Translations under genes and position numbers: made by a program | Part shown: positions 17,342 through 24,665 of the stretch, piece by piece | Position numbering within the stretch: position 1 is the stretch's first letter | Layout: each line of letters begins with the position of its first letter | DNA from: a virus | DNA length: 64,000 nt | Direction: 5' to 3' (one strand) | IMG/VR virus record: IMGVR_UViG_3300014962_000004 | Location: 16,282 to 80,281 of that record | The notes under the pieces: model-generated | What the model was told of the DNA's origin: nothing | What the model saw: only the letters and a program-made list of their open reading frames with translations | The model's database searches: none

Positions 17342-17561
17342 GCGGCACCGAGTCGCCCGCGTCGAGGCTGTCAATCTTGGCCTGGATCGCTTCGGCGATC
17401 CGGGTGTCCAGGGCGGCTGCGGCCTGGTCGGTCTCGGGCTGGATGGTGGCCAGGAAACGTGCCACCTTGCCCTCCGGGATGAGACGGATGGTGCCGTCAG
17501 GATAGTGCATGACCTTTTCGCCGGACGGCAGCGTGCGCTTGGACGGTCGTTTGCTTCCCAT
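17322..17561 (-). CDS. Hypothetical protein, 79 aa
   Basis: Unrecognised. It has a basic N-terminus (MGSKRPSKRTLPSGEKV), a short strand-turn motif (HYPDGTIRLIPEG) and a helical C-terminal half. ATG at 17561 has GGAGAAG upstream. It lies between the primase and the J-domain gene in the replication operon. Confidence 0.6.
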   Translation of the reverse strand: MGSKRPSKRTLPSGEKVMHYPDGTIRLIPEGKVARFLATIQPETDQAAAALDTRIAEAIQAKIDSLDAGDSVPHDKRPI

Positions 17562-17571
17562 ATCTCTTCTC

Positions 17572-18618
17572 CTACCTCAGCACCGCTGGGACAGCCTGCT
17601 CGATCTTGGCCAGTACGGTGTCCAAGCTGGTGTGGTCGCCGAGATCCTGGCCGGGATCCGGGTCGATGACAGCCAAACCCGGATGATCAGCGAGCCGGGT
17701 CATCACGGTGCGTTCCATCAGCTGCCCGGCGGGGTCCGGGTCGGCCCACAGAATCACCCGGTCGTAGTCGAACAGCATGTCGGTCTGCGTCTTGGAGATC
17801 TTAGATCCAAAACTGGCCAGTACAGGGATGTCGAGGCCCAGCGCGGCGGCTTTGATGACCGAAAACGGCGACTCCACGACCAGCACCTCGCCTCGGGTCG
17901 GGAACGGGCGGGAGTGGTCGTAATAGAACGTGTCGCTCTTGGGAAAGCCGGAGGTGTTCTTGTACTTCGGGTTCGGGTCGGCGGTGCCGGGCCACTGGCC
18001 GGGACGGTCGGGGACGGCACGGGCCTGCCAGCCGACCAGCTTGCCCTGCCAGAAGTGCGGGATGACAATGCGGTTGGTGTCTTCGCGCCAGCCGATCTGC
18101 AGGCGACTGGCAGTCTCGGAGTCGATGCCCCGCTCGTGCAGGTAGGGGTGGACGAACGCCCACGGCGCGAGCACCCGCTCGGAGTAGGCGGGAAGCTCGA
18201 TGGTGTAGCCCTTGCCGGACAGCGCGGCCACCAGCGCCTCGACCTCACGCTCGAAATCGTCTTGGTCGAGGGTGGCACCGGCCAGGAACTGCGAGACCAG
18301 CGGCAGGATCTCTTCGAAGCTGTCCTTGTTTTCCATCTTCTGAATGAGATGGAACATGTCGCCGCCCCAGTAGGAGTAGCAGATGTACAGTTTTTTATCG
18401 AGATTGCATGCGGCGGAAGGATTTTGGTCGCCGTTGTTGTGGTGCCGGTCGACCCGGTCGAGCAGGCAGGAGTGGATGACTTCGGTCTCGCCGGTGTGCG
18501 TGACCTCGTCGTGGTCGTTTTCCACCCCGTAGTGATCGAGGACCGCCCGCGCGTCGAGACGGCGGCGGTATTCCTGGTATTGCGCGTCGGAGCGCAGTCC
18601 GGCAAAACCGGCTTTCAC
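17572..18618 (-). CDS. DnaG-like TOPRIM primase, 348 aa
   Basis: Primases make RNA primers for DNA synthesis. An N-terminal zinc-like region (HSCLLDRVDRHH, then C71 and C80) resembles a modified CHC2 finger. The TOPRIM domain follows at about residues 243-330 with the conserved Glu in EVLVVESPFSV (E249) and the DxD of LWADPDPAG (D293, D295). The DnaB-interacting C-terminal domain of bacterial DnaG is absent, so the protein is compact. The GTG at 18618 overlaps the upstream stop as GTGA; the longer frame upstream is non-coding. It is encoded next to a DnaB-like helicase and a DnaC-like loader. Confidence 0.8.
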   Translation of the reverse strand: MKAGFAGLRSDAQYQEYRRRLDARAVLDHYGVENDHDEVTHTGETEVIHSCLLDRVDRHHNNGDQNPSAACNLDKKLYICYSYWGGDMFHLIQKMENKDSFEEILPLVSQFLAGATLDQDDFEREVEALVAALSGKGYTIELPAYSERVLAPWAFVHPYLHERGIDSETASRLQIGWREDTNRIVIPHFWQGKLVGWQARAVPDRPGQWPGTADPNPKYKNTSGFPKSDTFYYDHSRPFPTRGEVLVVESPFSVIKAAALGLDIPVLASFGSKISKTQTDMLFDYDRVILWADPDPAGQLMERTVMTRLADHPGLAVIDPDPGQDLGDHTSLDTVLAKIEQAVPAVLR

Positions 18619-18881
18619 AGGGCAGCCGCCCGGTTGATTATCTGCAGCACGCCGCGCGAATTCTTCACCCCGTCGGTGCGCTTGTGAATCTCCCGGCGCT
18701 CCGGATGTACGTCGTTCTCGATCATCCAGTCGGTGACGGCGGCGACCAGCTTGCGCTGATCGGGGGCGAAGCTGATGTGTTCGACGTTGCCGCCTTTGAG
18801 CATGGCGATAGCCGAACACTCAGCCTTGCACCAGACCCAGTCCGGATCCGGCTCGCGCTTCGCGTCCAGCCACACTTTCAT
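18615..18881 (-). CDS. Hypothetical protein, 88 aa
   Basis: Unrecognised. It has a Trp-containing N-terminus (MKVWLDAKREPDPDWVWC), two Cys near residues 18 and 22, and a basic C-terminal half (HPERREIHKRTDG). ATG at 18881 overlaps the stop of the previous small gene as ATGA, and its own TGA overlaps the primase start. It may be a primase accessory factor by position only. Confidence 0.6.
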   Translation of the reverse strand: MKVWLDAKREPDPDWVWCKAECSAIAMLKGGNVEHISFAPDQRKLVAAVTDWMIENDVHPERREIHKRTDGVKNSRGVLQIINRAAAL

Positions 18882-19024
18882 TCGGCGGTCTTTTCCGCAA
18901 AGCGATCCCAGCAGGCTGCCAGCCAGGTCGGCACTGGATCGCCACACTCGACGCAGGTTCCGTTGCCGCGCTGCCAGACGTGAATGTGGCCGGTGTCGGT
19001 GATTTCCATGCCGGTGTCACTCAT
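18878..19024 (-). CDS. Small Zn-finger-like protein, 48 aa
   Basis: The protein has His residues (TGHIHVW) followed by a CVEC pair and a later Cys (AACWDRF), suggesting a tiny metal-binding fold. ATG at 19024 lies in an ATGAGTGA overlap with the helicase stop, the same eight-base overlap used by the loader gene, so it is probably translated by coupling. Function unknown. Confidence 0.6.
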   Translation of the reverse strand: MSDTGMEITDTGHIHVWQRGNGTCVECGDPVPTWLAACWDRFAEKTAE

Positions 19025-20279
19025 TGTCGATGTATTCCTCTCGGATCCGGATCTCGGTGCGCTCGGTGAGGTGCCAGGCCAGCGTCCAGCTGCGGGTGTC
19101 GCAGCGGCGGCTGCCCATGATGTCCAGTCCCATAGCGTTGTTGGCCCGCATCTCAGTGTTGCGCCACAGACCCAGCGCAAGGTCGACGGTCTGCTCGATC
19201 ATCGAGCTATTGGCAAAGTTGTACAGCTCGCCACGACCGCCGCCCGCTGCGGCCTGCCGGTTGAGCTGGACGGCCAGCAGGCACGGCACCTTTCCGGCGG
19301 ACTCGCGGGAGATCTCGTCCTTCAACTCGAAGATGATGTCGCCCTGCTTCATCCGCAGCGCGGAGTCGCCGTTGTAATCGCGTTCCGCGTCGATGAACGA
19401 CAGCTGGTCGATGATGAGGAAGTCGGCACCGAGCTGGCGGGCGCGGGACACCATGTGCTTCACGGTGCGCTCGCCGCGCTGGGGGCGTTCGATCCAGCCG
19501 TCTCCGGCTTCGGCCATCGCGTCCTGCGCCTCACGCAGCTGGGCGGACTCGTGCACGTCCAGCTCGCGCTGGCTCAGACGCTGATACGACACTCCGGAGT
19601 AGATCGCGTCGATGCGATCCTCGATCTCGGGCACGCCCATTTCGAGAGTGAAGAACAGCGGGCGCAGGCCGTTACGGAGGGCGGCGACAAAGCTGTTGGC
19701 CAGCAGCCAGCTCTTGCCGGTCTTGGTGTAGGCGGCGGCAGCGGCCAGCTCGCCGGGCAGGATGCCACGAGTGTGCTGATCCAGTTCCAGCAGACCGATG
19801 TCCACCCCGGCGGTCTGCTGGTGCTGCAGATCCCGGTTGTAGCGTTCCCGCCGGGCGGCGACGGTCTCGGTGATGTTGACCCGGCTGTAACGGGGCACGT
19901 TGTGCTGGGCCGCGTCGTATGCGTCGTGCCACATCTTTTCCAGGGCGGCGACCGGCTCGGCGGCGGTCAGCTTCATCACGTCCCGGACGATGGTCTGCAC
20001 CCGGCGCGACGAATACCGGTTCTTCATCCACTCGACGAGCCAGTCGGTGGTTTCGTCGACCTCGGCGGGCAACGGCAGTTGCGGGTATTCGGCTTCCATC
20101 ACCGCCAGGGTGGGGGCGGACTGCATCTGCGCGTCGGTCCAGTAGTCGACCATGAACTGGAAGGCGAACCCGTTGACCGGATCCTCGAACACCTCACGGC
20201 GGATGCCCATCTCCCAGATGCGGGCGATCTCCCGGCTGTCGGTCATCTTGGCCAGCAGCTTGCGCTCGTGACTAGACAA
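19017..20279 (-). CDS. DnaB-like replicative helicase, 420 aa
   Basis: The RecA-fold C-terminal half has a Walker A loop (AAAYTKTGKSWLL, K189), a Walker B (FLIIDQLSFID) and a segment (ALRMKQGDIIFELKDEISR) in the position of DnaB motif 3/4. The N-terminal 150 residues are helical, as in DnaB. DnaB-type helicases unwind the fork as hexamers. The start is TTG at 20279, supported by GGAGGTG about eight bases upstream; an internal ATG (MTDSREIA) is an alternative. It overlaps the DnaC-like gene by eight bases. Slightly short compared with 450-470 aa for cellular DnaB. Confidence 0.85.
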   Translation of the reverse strand: MSSHERKLLAKMTDSREIARIWEMGIRREVFEDPVNGFAFQFMVDYWTDAQMQSAPTLAVMEAEYPQLPLPAEVDETTDWLVEWMKNRYSSRRVQTIVRDVMKLTAAEPVAALEKMWHDAYDAAQHNVPRYSRVNITETVAARRERYNRDLQHQQTAGVDIGLLELDQHTRGILPGELAAAAAYTKTGKSWLLANSFVAALRNGLRPLFFTLEMGVPEIEDRIDAIYSGVSYQRLSQRELDVHESAQLREAQDAMAEAGDGWIERPQRGERTVKHMVSRARQLGADFLIIDQLSFIDAERDYNGDSALRMKQGDIIFELKDEISRESAGKVPCLLAVQLNRQAAAGGGRGELYNFANSSMIEQTVDLALGLWRNTEMRANNAMGLDIMGSRRCDTRSWTLAWHLTERTEIRIREEYIDNE

Positions 20280-21060
20280 TCGGTCGCACCTCCCCGTTGC
20301 GGATCTCGTCGATCTCCCGGCTGTTGGCGCTGGTGCGGAAATCGTTGCCGTCGAACCGGAGATCCAGACTCTTTTCCCGGATCAGGCTGAGGATGGCCGC
20401 ACCGTATCCGTCCTCCAAGTCCTGGGGATCCATGTTGGTGGTGATGAACGTCGTGCGCCCGGCCTGCACGCGCTGCCGCAGGATCGCGTCAAACGTGGTC
20501 TCGGCCAACGCAATTCGAGTGCCGCGCAATTCCTTGCCGACATCGTCGAGCAGCAACGCCTGGGAGTTGATGAACTTCTGCTGGAAGTAGTTCTTGTCGG
20601 CCTTGTCCGACCATCCGGCGGTGAACATCTCCACGGTCTGGCTGAACGTGGTGGCCCAGCACGTCAACCCGTCCTTGACGAGTTCTTTGAGTACCAGGTT
20701 GGCCAGCATGGTCTTGCCGGTGCCGTAGGAGCCGGAAAAGTACATGCCGATACCGCGTTTAAGAAATTGCTCGCGCTTGTCGAGGTACTTGGTGACCCCG
20801 TCGAGGATAGGTGTGGGGCCGACGTAGTCGTCCCAGTCCAGGCGCTGATACGTCACGCCGATCCCGGCGGCGAGGTAATGCTTGTGCAGCTGCAGCTGAT
20901 ACTCGCAGTCGCAGACGTTGTCCTGGTTGCGCCAGAAATACGCGCCGGTCTTGTCACACGTCGGGCAATACTTCTGGTACGAGCGGCCCAGCTGGGGGTG
21001 ATTACGGTACAGCCGGGCGGCTTCGTCGTCGGAGAGGTAGCGGGTGCGGATGTCACTCAT
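20272..21060 (-). CDS. DnaC/IstB-like AAA+ helicase loader, 262 aa
   Basis: The AAA+ core has Walker A GSYGTGKT (residues 110-117), Walker B (QALLLDDVGKEL) and a sensor-like TTFITTNMD. This order is typical of DnaC-type helicase loaders. The N-terminus carries a four-Cys zinc element (CPTC at 32-35 and CDC at 50-52). ATG at 21060 lies in an ATGAGTGA overlap with the upstream small gene. Loaders place the DnaB ring on single-stranded DNA, and the helicase gene follows immediately. Confidence 0.85.
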   Translation of the reverse strand: MSDIRTRYLSDDEAARLYRNHPQLGRSYQKYCPTCDKTGAYFWRNQDNVCDCEYQLQLHKHYLAAGIGVTYQRLDWDDYVGPTPILDGVTKYLDKREQFLKRGIGMYFSGSYGTGKTMLANLVLKELVKDGLTCWATTFSQTVEMFTAGWSDKADKNYFQQKFINSQALLLDDVGKELRGTRIALAETTFDAILRQRVQAGRTTFITTNMDPQDLEDGYGAAILSLIREKSLDLRFDGNDFRTSANSREIDEIRNGEVRPIV

Positions 21061-21301
21061 CGCGCTCCCACCGACTGATCCAGCGGTGCTCCACGACTTC
21101 GCCCTGGCGCGGGGTGACGGGTTCCTCGTCGGCAAACCACAGCGTCCTGCCGCCCTCGTCGTCGCCGACGGAAAACTCCTGGTGCAATCCCAGTTCGCGG
21201 ATCACCGCGTCGGCCAGCCGGTCGAAGTTGACCAGATTATTTTGAGTTCTCAATCCTTCCCAGATTGCGGCGGCGATGCGGGTGCGGAGCGAGTCAGTCA
21301 T
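21053..21301 (-). CDS. Small protein with LRTRIAA/LADAVIREL motif, 82 aa
   Basis: Begins MTDSLRTRIAAAIWEGL, then FDRLADAVIRELGL after a short variable loop, followed by a unique acidic C-terminus with Trp residues. The same paired-helix motif appears in the next two or three genes. Short proteins of this style are frequent in mycobacteriophages; their role is not established as far as I know. ATG at 21301 overlaps the preceding stop by eight bases (ATGACTGA). Confidence 0.7.
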   Translation of the reverse strand: MTDSLRTRIAAAIWEGLRTQNNLVNFDRLADAVIRELGLHQEFSVGDDEGGRTLWFADEEPVTPRQGEVVEHRWISRWERDE

Positions 21302-21533
21302 TGTGACCCGCCAGGATTCGCCCCAGGACTCGTTCCGCGCTAGGTGTCATATCGCCGTTGAGTACGCAGTCCCGCGCCCATGCCAGCAGTCTCACTGTCG
21401 GTAGCTCCGTTTCCAGTTCGCGGATCACCGCGTCGGCCAGGTTTGCTGACCAACCCTCAACGTCATTGGTCGGATCGTTGCGGTATCGCTCTGACACCAC
21501 GGCGGCAATACGGGTACGCAGGTGGTCAGTCAC
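21294..21533 (-). CDS. Small protein with LRTRIAA/LADAVIREL motif, 79 aa
   Basis: Paralogue of the downstream 82-aa protein: MTDHLRTRIAAVVSERY, a loop with NDVEGWS, then NLADAVIRELE. The remaining half is unrelated (LLAWARDCVLNGDM and a helical tail). GTG at 21533 overlaps the stop of a 28-aa membrane peptide gene by eight bases. The conserved start and motif point to tandem duplication. Confidence 0.7.
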   Translation of the reverse strand: MTDHLRTRIAAVVSERYRNDPTNDVEGWSANLADAVIRELETELPTVRLLAWARDCVLNGDMTPSAERVLGRILAGHND

Positions 21534-21612
21534 GAAACGTCACCACCCACCACATCAACGCGACGTTAAGGCCAAGGACTACAGCCACAAGCGCGTTCAT
21601 CAAGTTACTCAT
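21526..21612 (-). CDS. 28-aa single-pass membrane peptide
   Basis: The peptide begins MSNLMNALVAVVLGLNVALM and ends in WWVVTFRD: about 20 hydrophobic residues with aromatic residues at one end, a good single transmembrane helix. ATG at 21612 overlaps the upstream stop by eight bases (ATGAGTAA), and its own TGA overlaps the next start by eight bases, the same coupling as its neighbours. The precise double overlap supports real translation even though it is very short. Function unknown. Confidence 0.6.
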   Translation of the reverse strand: MSNLMNALVAVVLGLNVALMWWVVTFRD

Positions 21613-21907
21613 CAGCAGCCCAATTCCTGGCCTGGCAGTCACACCGGGCTTGCAGTTCTGGTATGTCGCGCATCAGCATGTCGGCCAGGTCGTAGCGGTG
21701 GCTGTGATCGACGTAGCCCGATAGCACGGCGGCGATACGGGTACGGAGGTCTGCGGATTGACCGGCAGGATCGCTGCTGATCGACCGCTCCAGCGCCGCC
21801 ACCCGGTCAGCCAGATCGCGCACGTCTGCGTCGGTGGCATCCATGCTGGCGGTGATGTTGCGGGTGACAAAATCCAACCGATCCCACCACTTCTGCTTCT
21901 TACCCAC
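21605..21907 (-). CDS. Small protein with LRTRIAA motif near the C-terminus, 100 aa
   Basis: The N-terminal half is helical (MGKKQKWWDRLDFVTRNI, then DADVRDLADRVAALERSI, a coiled-coil-like stretch). The second half carries DLRTRIAAVLSGYV and DLADMLMRDI, a degenerate copy of the local motif, and ends in a CDC pair. The GTG at 21907 overlaps the upstream stop by eight bases. Possibly a fusion of a coiled coil to the shared motif. Confidence 0.65.
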   Translation of the reverse strand: MGKKQKWWDRLDFVTRNITASMDATDADVRDLADRVAALERSISSDPAGQSADLRTRIAAVLSGYVDHSHRYDLADMLMRDIPELQARCDCQARNWAADE

Positions 21908-22028
21908 CGTCGTACTCCCAGGTGATCCGCAGCTCCCGCTCCCCGATGCCGATGGTGATGAACTGGTCGTTTTCGCGCAGCTCCTCGACGATGGCGCGCA
22001 CCAGGCGCGCGGTCAGGTCGTTGCTCAC
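21900..22028 (-). CDS. Tiny protein, 42 aa, related helix plus beta hairpin
   Basis: The sequence starts VSNDLTARLVRAIVEELR, which resembles the repeated motif of the next genes, and ends in a beta-prone segment (QFITIGIGERELRITWEYD). GTG at 22028 overlaps the upstream stop as GTGA. The longer open frame upstream is non-coding because it overlaps the 128-aa gene. Function unknown. Confidence 0.55.
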   Translation of the reverse strand: MSNDLTARLVRAIVEELRENDQFITIGIGERELRITWEYDGG

Positions 22029-22411
22029 AGGTCGAGCAGACTGACGGTGCCCAGGCCGGATCCGGTGGCGGTGCGGGCGGATTCGCGGCGCAGCTCGTCC
22101 TGCAGCTCGGTGTACATCTTGTCGACCCACCACTTGCGGCCTTTGGCGAATGACTGGTAGCGCACCGGCTCGCCGTCCCAGCGGCCCTTGTGCTTGTAGA
22201 ACACCCACTTGACGATCAGCCCCGCGTCGCGCTTGCCGTAGAGGCGCTGCATGCCTTTGAACACCGAGCGTTCCGGCAACCCCTCGACGGGCAGGTTTAA
22301 CCCGAACGCTTCCTGGTAACTCTTGATGTATGACACCAGCTGATCGGGAGTCATGTCCTCGCACCGGATGCCCATGTCTTCTTCGAGGGGGTCTGTATCG
22401 CTGAAACTCAA
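22025..22411 (-). CDS. Hypothetical basic protein at the head of the replication operon, 128 aa
   Basis: Unrecognised. The central part (SYIKSYQEAFGLNL, then GLIVKWVFYKHKGRW and YQSFAKGRKWWVDKMY) is rich in aromatic and basic residues, consistent with nucleic-acid or protein binding. The start is TTG at 22411 with GGAG five bases upstream; an ATG twelve codons later (MGIRCEDM) is an alternative. It is the first gene after a 58-base gap with a promoter candidate, so it may begin the operon leading to the loader, helicase and primase. Confidence 0.55.
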   Translation of the reverse strand: MSFSDTDPLEEDMGIRCEDMTPDQLVSYIKSYQEAFGLNLPVEGLPERSVFKGMQRLYGKRDAGLIVKWVFYKHKGRWDGEPVRYQSFAKGRKWWVDKMYTELQDELRRESARTATGSGLGTVSLLDL

Positions 22412-22453
22412 GTCGCTCCAACCTCTTTCGACATATCGTGATCCTGCAGAACC

Positions 22454-22483
22454 ACTATAACCGATGGCGGCGACAATCGTCAG
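22454..22483 (-). promoter_or_regulatory. Candidate promoter for the replication operon
   Basis: On the minus strand a -35-like CTGACG (22478-22483) is separated by 18 bases from a -10-like TATAGT (22454-22459). Both match the housekeeping-sigma consensus in four to five of six positions. The site lies in the 58-base gap before the 128-aa gene. It is a sequence resemblance only. Confidence 0.4.
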
Positions 22484-22893
22484 CTATACGCGGATGTGTC
22501 TCGCCGTTTTCGGTTAGTCAGCACGTTCTCGCATTGCGACCGCAGCGCGTGTGAATAGCTACGGATCTTGGAACGATGCTCGTGTTCGAGGTCTTCCAGG
22601 CGACGACCGGTCTCTTCGATTTTGGCGACCGGCCAGAAGATGAGAACGCTGTGCGGCTCGTCGGCGGCGTGGGCCGGGGTTGTCGACATCTGTAGGCATT
22701 TGTCGTCGAATCCGGTGATGTAGCCAACCGTGCACTGGCCGTCGGTCTCTTTGATGCGGAACTCGACCTCGCGATAGATCCGGCGCACCAGATACCGCTG
22801 CATGATCTGATCACTGCTTAGGCCGATGTCGATATTGCCGGGTTGGCTCACGTCGTCGTCCTCTGTCCACTGTGGCACTACAAACACTGTCAT
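22480..22893 (-). CDS. Putative Sm/Hfq-fold protein, 137 aa
   Basis: Residues about 36-72 read as an Sm1-like motif: VRRIYREVEFRIKETDGQ, then CTVGYITGFDDKCLQM, the pattern of a strand, a G-x-I-x-G-F-D turn and a strand. Residues 80-95 (HSVLIFWPVAKIEET) could be Sm2. The C-terminal third is basic and helical. Sm/Hfq proteins bind RNA as rings. Mycobacteria are generally reported to lack Hfq, so a phage copy would be notable. The match is weak and by eye; a generic beta-barrel is the alternative. ATG at 22893. Confidence 0.4.
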   Translation of the reverse strand: MTVFVVPQWTEDDDVSQPGNIDIGLSSDQIMQRYLVRRIYREVEFRIKETDGQCTVGYITGFDDKCLQMSTTPAHAADEPHSVLIFWPVAKIEETGRRLEDLEHEHRSKIRSYSHALRSQCENVLTNRKRRDTSAYS

Positions 22894-22926
22894 AGCTTCT
22901 GGACGCTCCCCCTCGGATTGACCTGG

Positions 22927-24063
22927 TTAGCCATCCCCCCAGGACAGCAGGGTGTCGGCCATCAAGTCGACCCCGCGTGTCACCTCGTGCGGAGACGACA
23001 CCAGCACCGGGGCCAGCCGGACGGTGTCACCGAACGCCGGTTCCACGTGCAAGCCGTGGTGCCGGGCGGCAATCGGGAAGGCGGCGGCGCGCTGTTCGTC
23101 GGCAAACTGCAGGCCGCGCAGCAGGCCGGTGCCGTGATGGCCAACCAGCAAGCCGGGGAACTGCCCGACCAGCCCGTCCAAGCCGTCGGCCAGGGTGCGC
23201 GTCAGATCCTTGACGTGCTCGATCACGCCGGGGTGGGTGCGGGTGAACAAGGCGTGCCCCATCGCGCAGGCCCACGGGTGGCCGGAATGCGGGCTGGGGG
23301 CGTGCAGGTTGTCAAACCAGTCCGGAGGGGCCACCACCGCGCCCAGCGGCAGACCGCCGCCCAGCGGCCCGCCCAGGACGGTCAGATCGGCCATCAGCCC
23401 CAGGTGCTCCTGCCCCCACAGGTGGCCGGTGCGCCCGAAGCCGGTACCGGACTCGTCGACGATCACCGGCACGCTTTCGGTGCGGGCGCGCAGCATCCAC
23501 TCCCGCGCGCCGGGCACCGGGGATCCGGTGACGGTGGTGGGAGCCAGCAGCAGCGCCCCGTACTGGGTCCAGTCCACGCCGGACCAGTCGGTGGAGAACA
23601 GCACCGGCATGCCCAGCCAGTTGTGCCAGCCGGTGTTGAGCACGGCGACCGGTTTGTCGGCGGCAGCCAGCCGGATGGCGGTGTGCACGGCCTCCCGCTG
23701 CCCCTCGCAGAACAGCACCTTGCGCGGGGGTTCGTCGGGCCGGGTGAACGCCGCCGACAAATCCTGGGCGTACTCGACCGGCCAGCGCAGCGCATGCTGG
23801 CCCTGCACGCCGGTATAGCCGTAATACTTCAGGTGGTCGGTCAGTGCATCATGCAACGACAGCATCCGGTGCCCCAGCGGGTTGAGATGCGCGGCGAAGT
23901 CGATCATCTCGTTGCGGTAGTCGTCCCACAGATAGAGCAGATCGGCTTTGGCGACCGGCAGCGGATCCGGCGTTGCCGCCGCCAGGTACGTGGCATGGCC
24001 GTCCAGTCGGGGCCGGACCGCCTCGTCGATCAACGCGACAAACGCGTCCTGCGGATTACCCAC
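22927..24063 (-). CDS. Class-III aminotransferase-fold protein lacking the PLP lysine, 378 aa
   Basis: The fold-type I, class III layout is clear: CEGQREAVHTAIRLA (residues 119-133) in the place of SGaEAnEaAiKlA; VPVIVDESGTGFGRTGHLW (D203, the residue that contacts the PLP ring nitrogen); EHLGLMADL; LGGPLGGGLPLGAVV; SGHPWACAMGHAL; and RLAPVLV near the C-terminus. In active members the motif before LGGG is AKG, with the Schiff-base lysine. Here it is GGP, so the lysine position is G232. Length is somewhat short of the usual 400-450. It is therefore likely inactive as a transaminase or repurposed. GTG at 24063, one base after the HTH gene, with a weak ribosome binding site. Confidence 0.8.
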   Translation of the reverse strand: MGNPQDAFVALIDEAVRPRLDGHATYLAAATPDPLPVAKADLLYLWDDYRNEMIDFAAHLNPLGHRMLSLHDALTDHLKYYGYTGVQGQHALRWPVEYAQDLSAAFTRPDEPPRKVLFCEGQREAVHTAIRLAAADKPVAVLNTGWHNWLGMPVLFSTDWSGVDWTQYGALLLAPTTVTGSPVPGAREWMLRARTESVPVIVDESGTGFGRTGHLWGQEHLGLMADLTVLGGPLGGGLPLGAVVAPPDWFDNLHAPSPHSGHPWACAMGHALFTRTHPGVIEHVKDLTRTLADGLDGLVGQFPGLLVGHHGTGLLRGLQFADEQRAAAFPIAARHHGLHVEPAFGDTVRLAPVLVSSPHEVTRGVDLMADTLLSWGDG

Positions 24064-24064
24064 C

Positions 24065-24658
24065 TCAGTCGGCGTGCCGCAGCTTCACGTCGGGGTGCGG
24101 GTTCCACTCCCCGTCCTTGGCGTTCCACACGGTCTGATCCGGACGCATCCAACGCCACCGGTTGCGGCCCAGGTGTGCGTGGTGCCAGCCCTCCCGTTCG
24201 CGCCATTCCACGCCCATCTCGGCGTAGCGGATCCGGCGCATGATCGTCTTGAGCTGGTCCGCGTCGAGGTTGCCGCGCCGGTAAGACGACTTCATGATTT
24301 CCTTGAGCAGCGGCACGGTGAACCTGCGCCTGCCCTTGACCGGGTGGCCGATGCGGTCCGGGTCGATAGGGGTGCCGTCGGCGTAAGTGAACACACCCTC
24401 CCGCAGCCCCCAGTACAGCCACTGGTTCGACCGGTCGAAGAATTCCGCCGCCTCGCTGGTGGAAAAAATCGGCTCCACCCCGGCCTCGGTCATCAGCTCT
24501 TCGTCGCTCATCTGATCCGGCAATCGCATGCTCTTGCGCTTGCGGCTGCCGGGCTTGGGTGGGTCGACGTGGATAGGCTGATCGCCCCGGTCGGAAAACG
24601 CGGGGCGATCAGCGGAGTGATCCACGACTTCGACGATGGTGTCGCTGTCGTTGTTCAC
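24065..24658 (-). CDS. HTH DNA-binding protein (MerR/excisionase-like helix), 197 aa
   Basis: Residues about 62-90 (EPIFSTSEAAEFFDRSNQ, then WLYWGLREGVFTYADG) follow the pattern of a MerR- or excisionase-type winged helix: S-T-S-E-A-A-E-F with a recognition turn. A basic N-terminal patch (KPGSRKRKSMRLPD) and a Trp/Arg-rich C-terminus (WREREGWHHAHLGRNRWRW) flank it. It could regulate this operon. GTG at 24658; the aminotransferase-like gene follows after one base, so the two are probably co-translated. Confidence 0.6.
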   Translation of the reverse strand: MNNDSDTIVEVVDHSADRPAFSDRGDQPIHVDPPKPGSRKRKSMRLPDQMSDEELMTEAGVEPIFSTSEAAEFFDRSNQWLYWGLREGVFTYADGTPIDPDRIGHPVKGRRRFTVPLLKEIMKSSYRRGNLDADQLKTIMRRIRYAEMGVEWREREGWHHAHLGRNRWRWMRPDQTVWNAKDGEWNPHPDVKLRHAD

Positions 24659-24665
24659 AGATACC

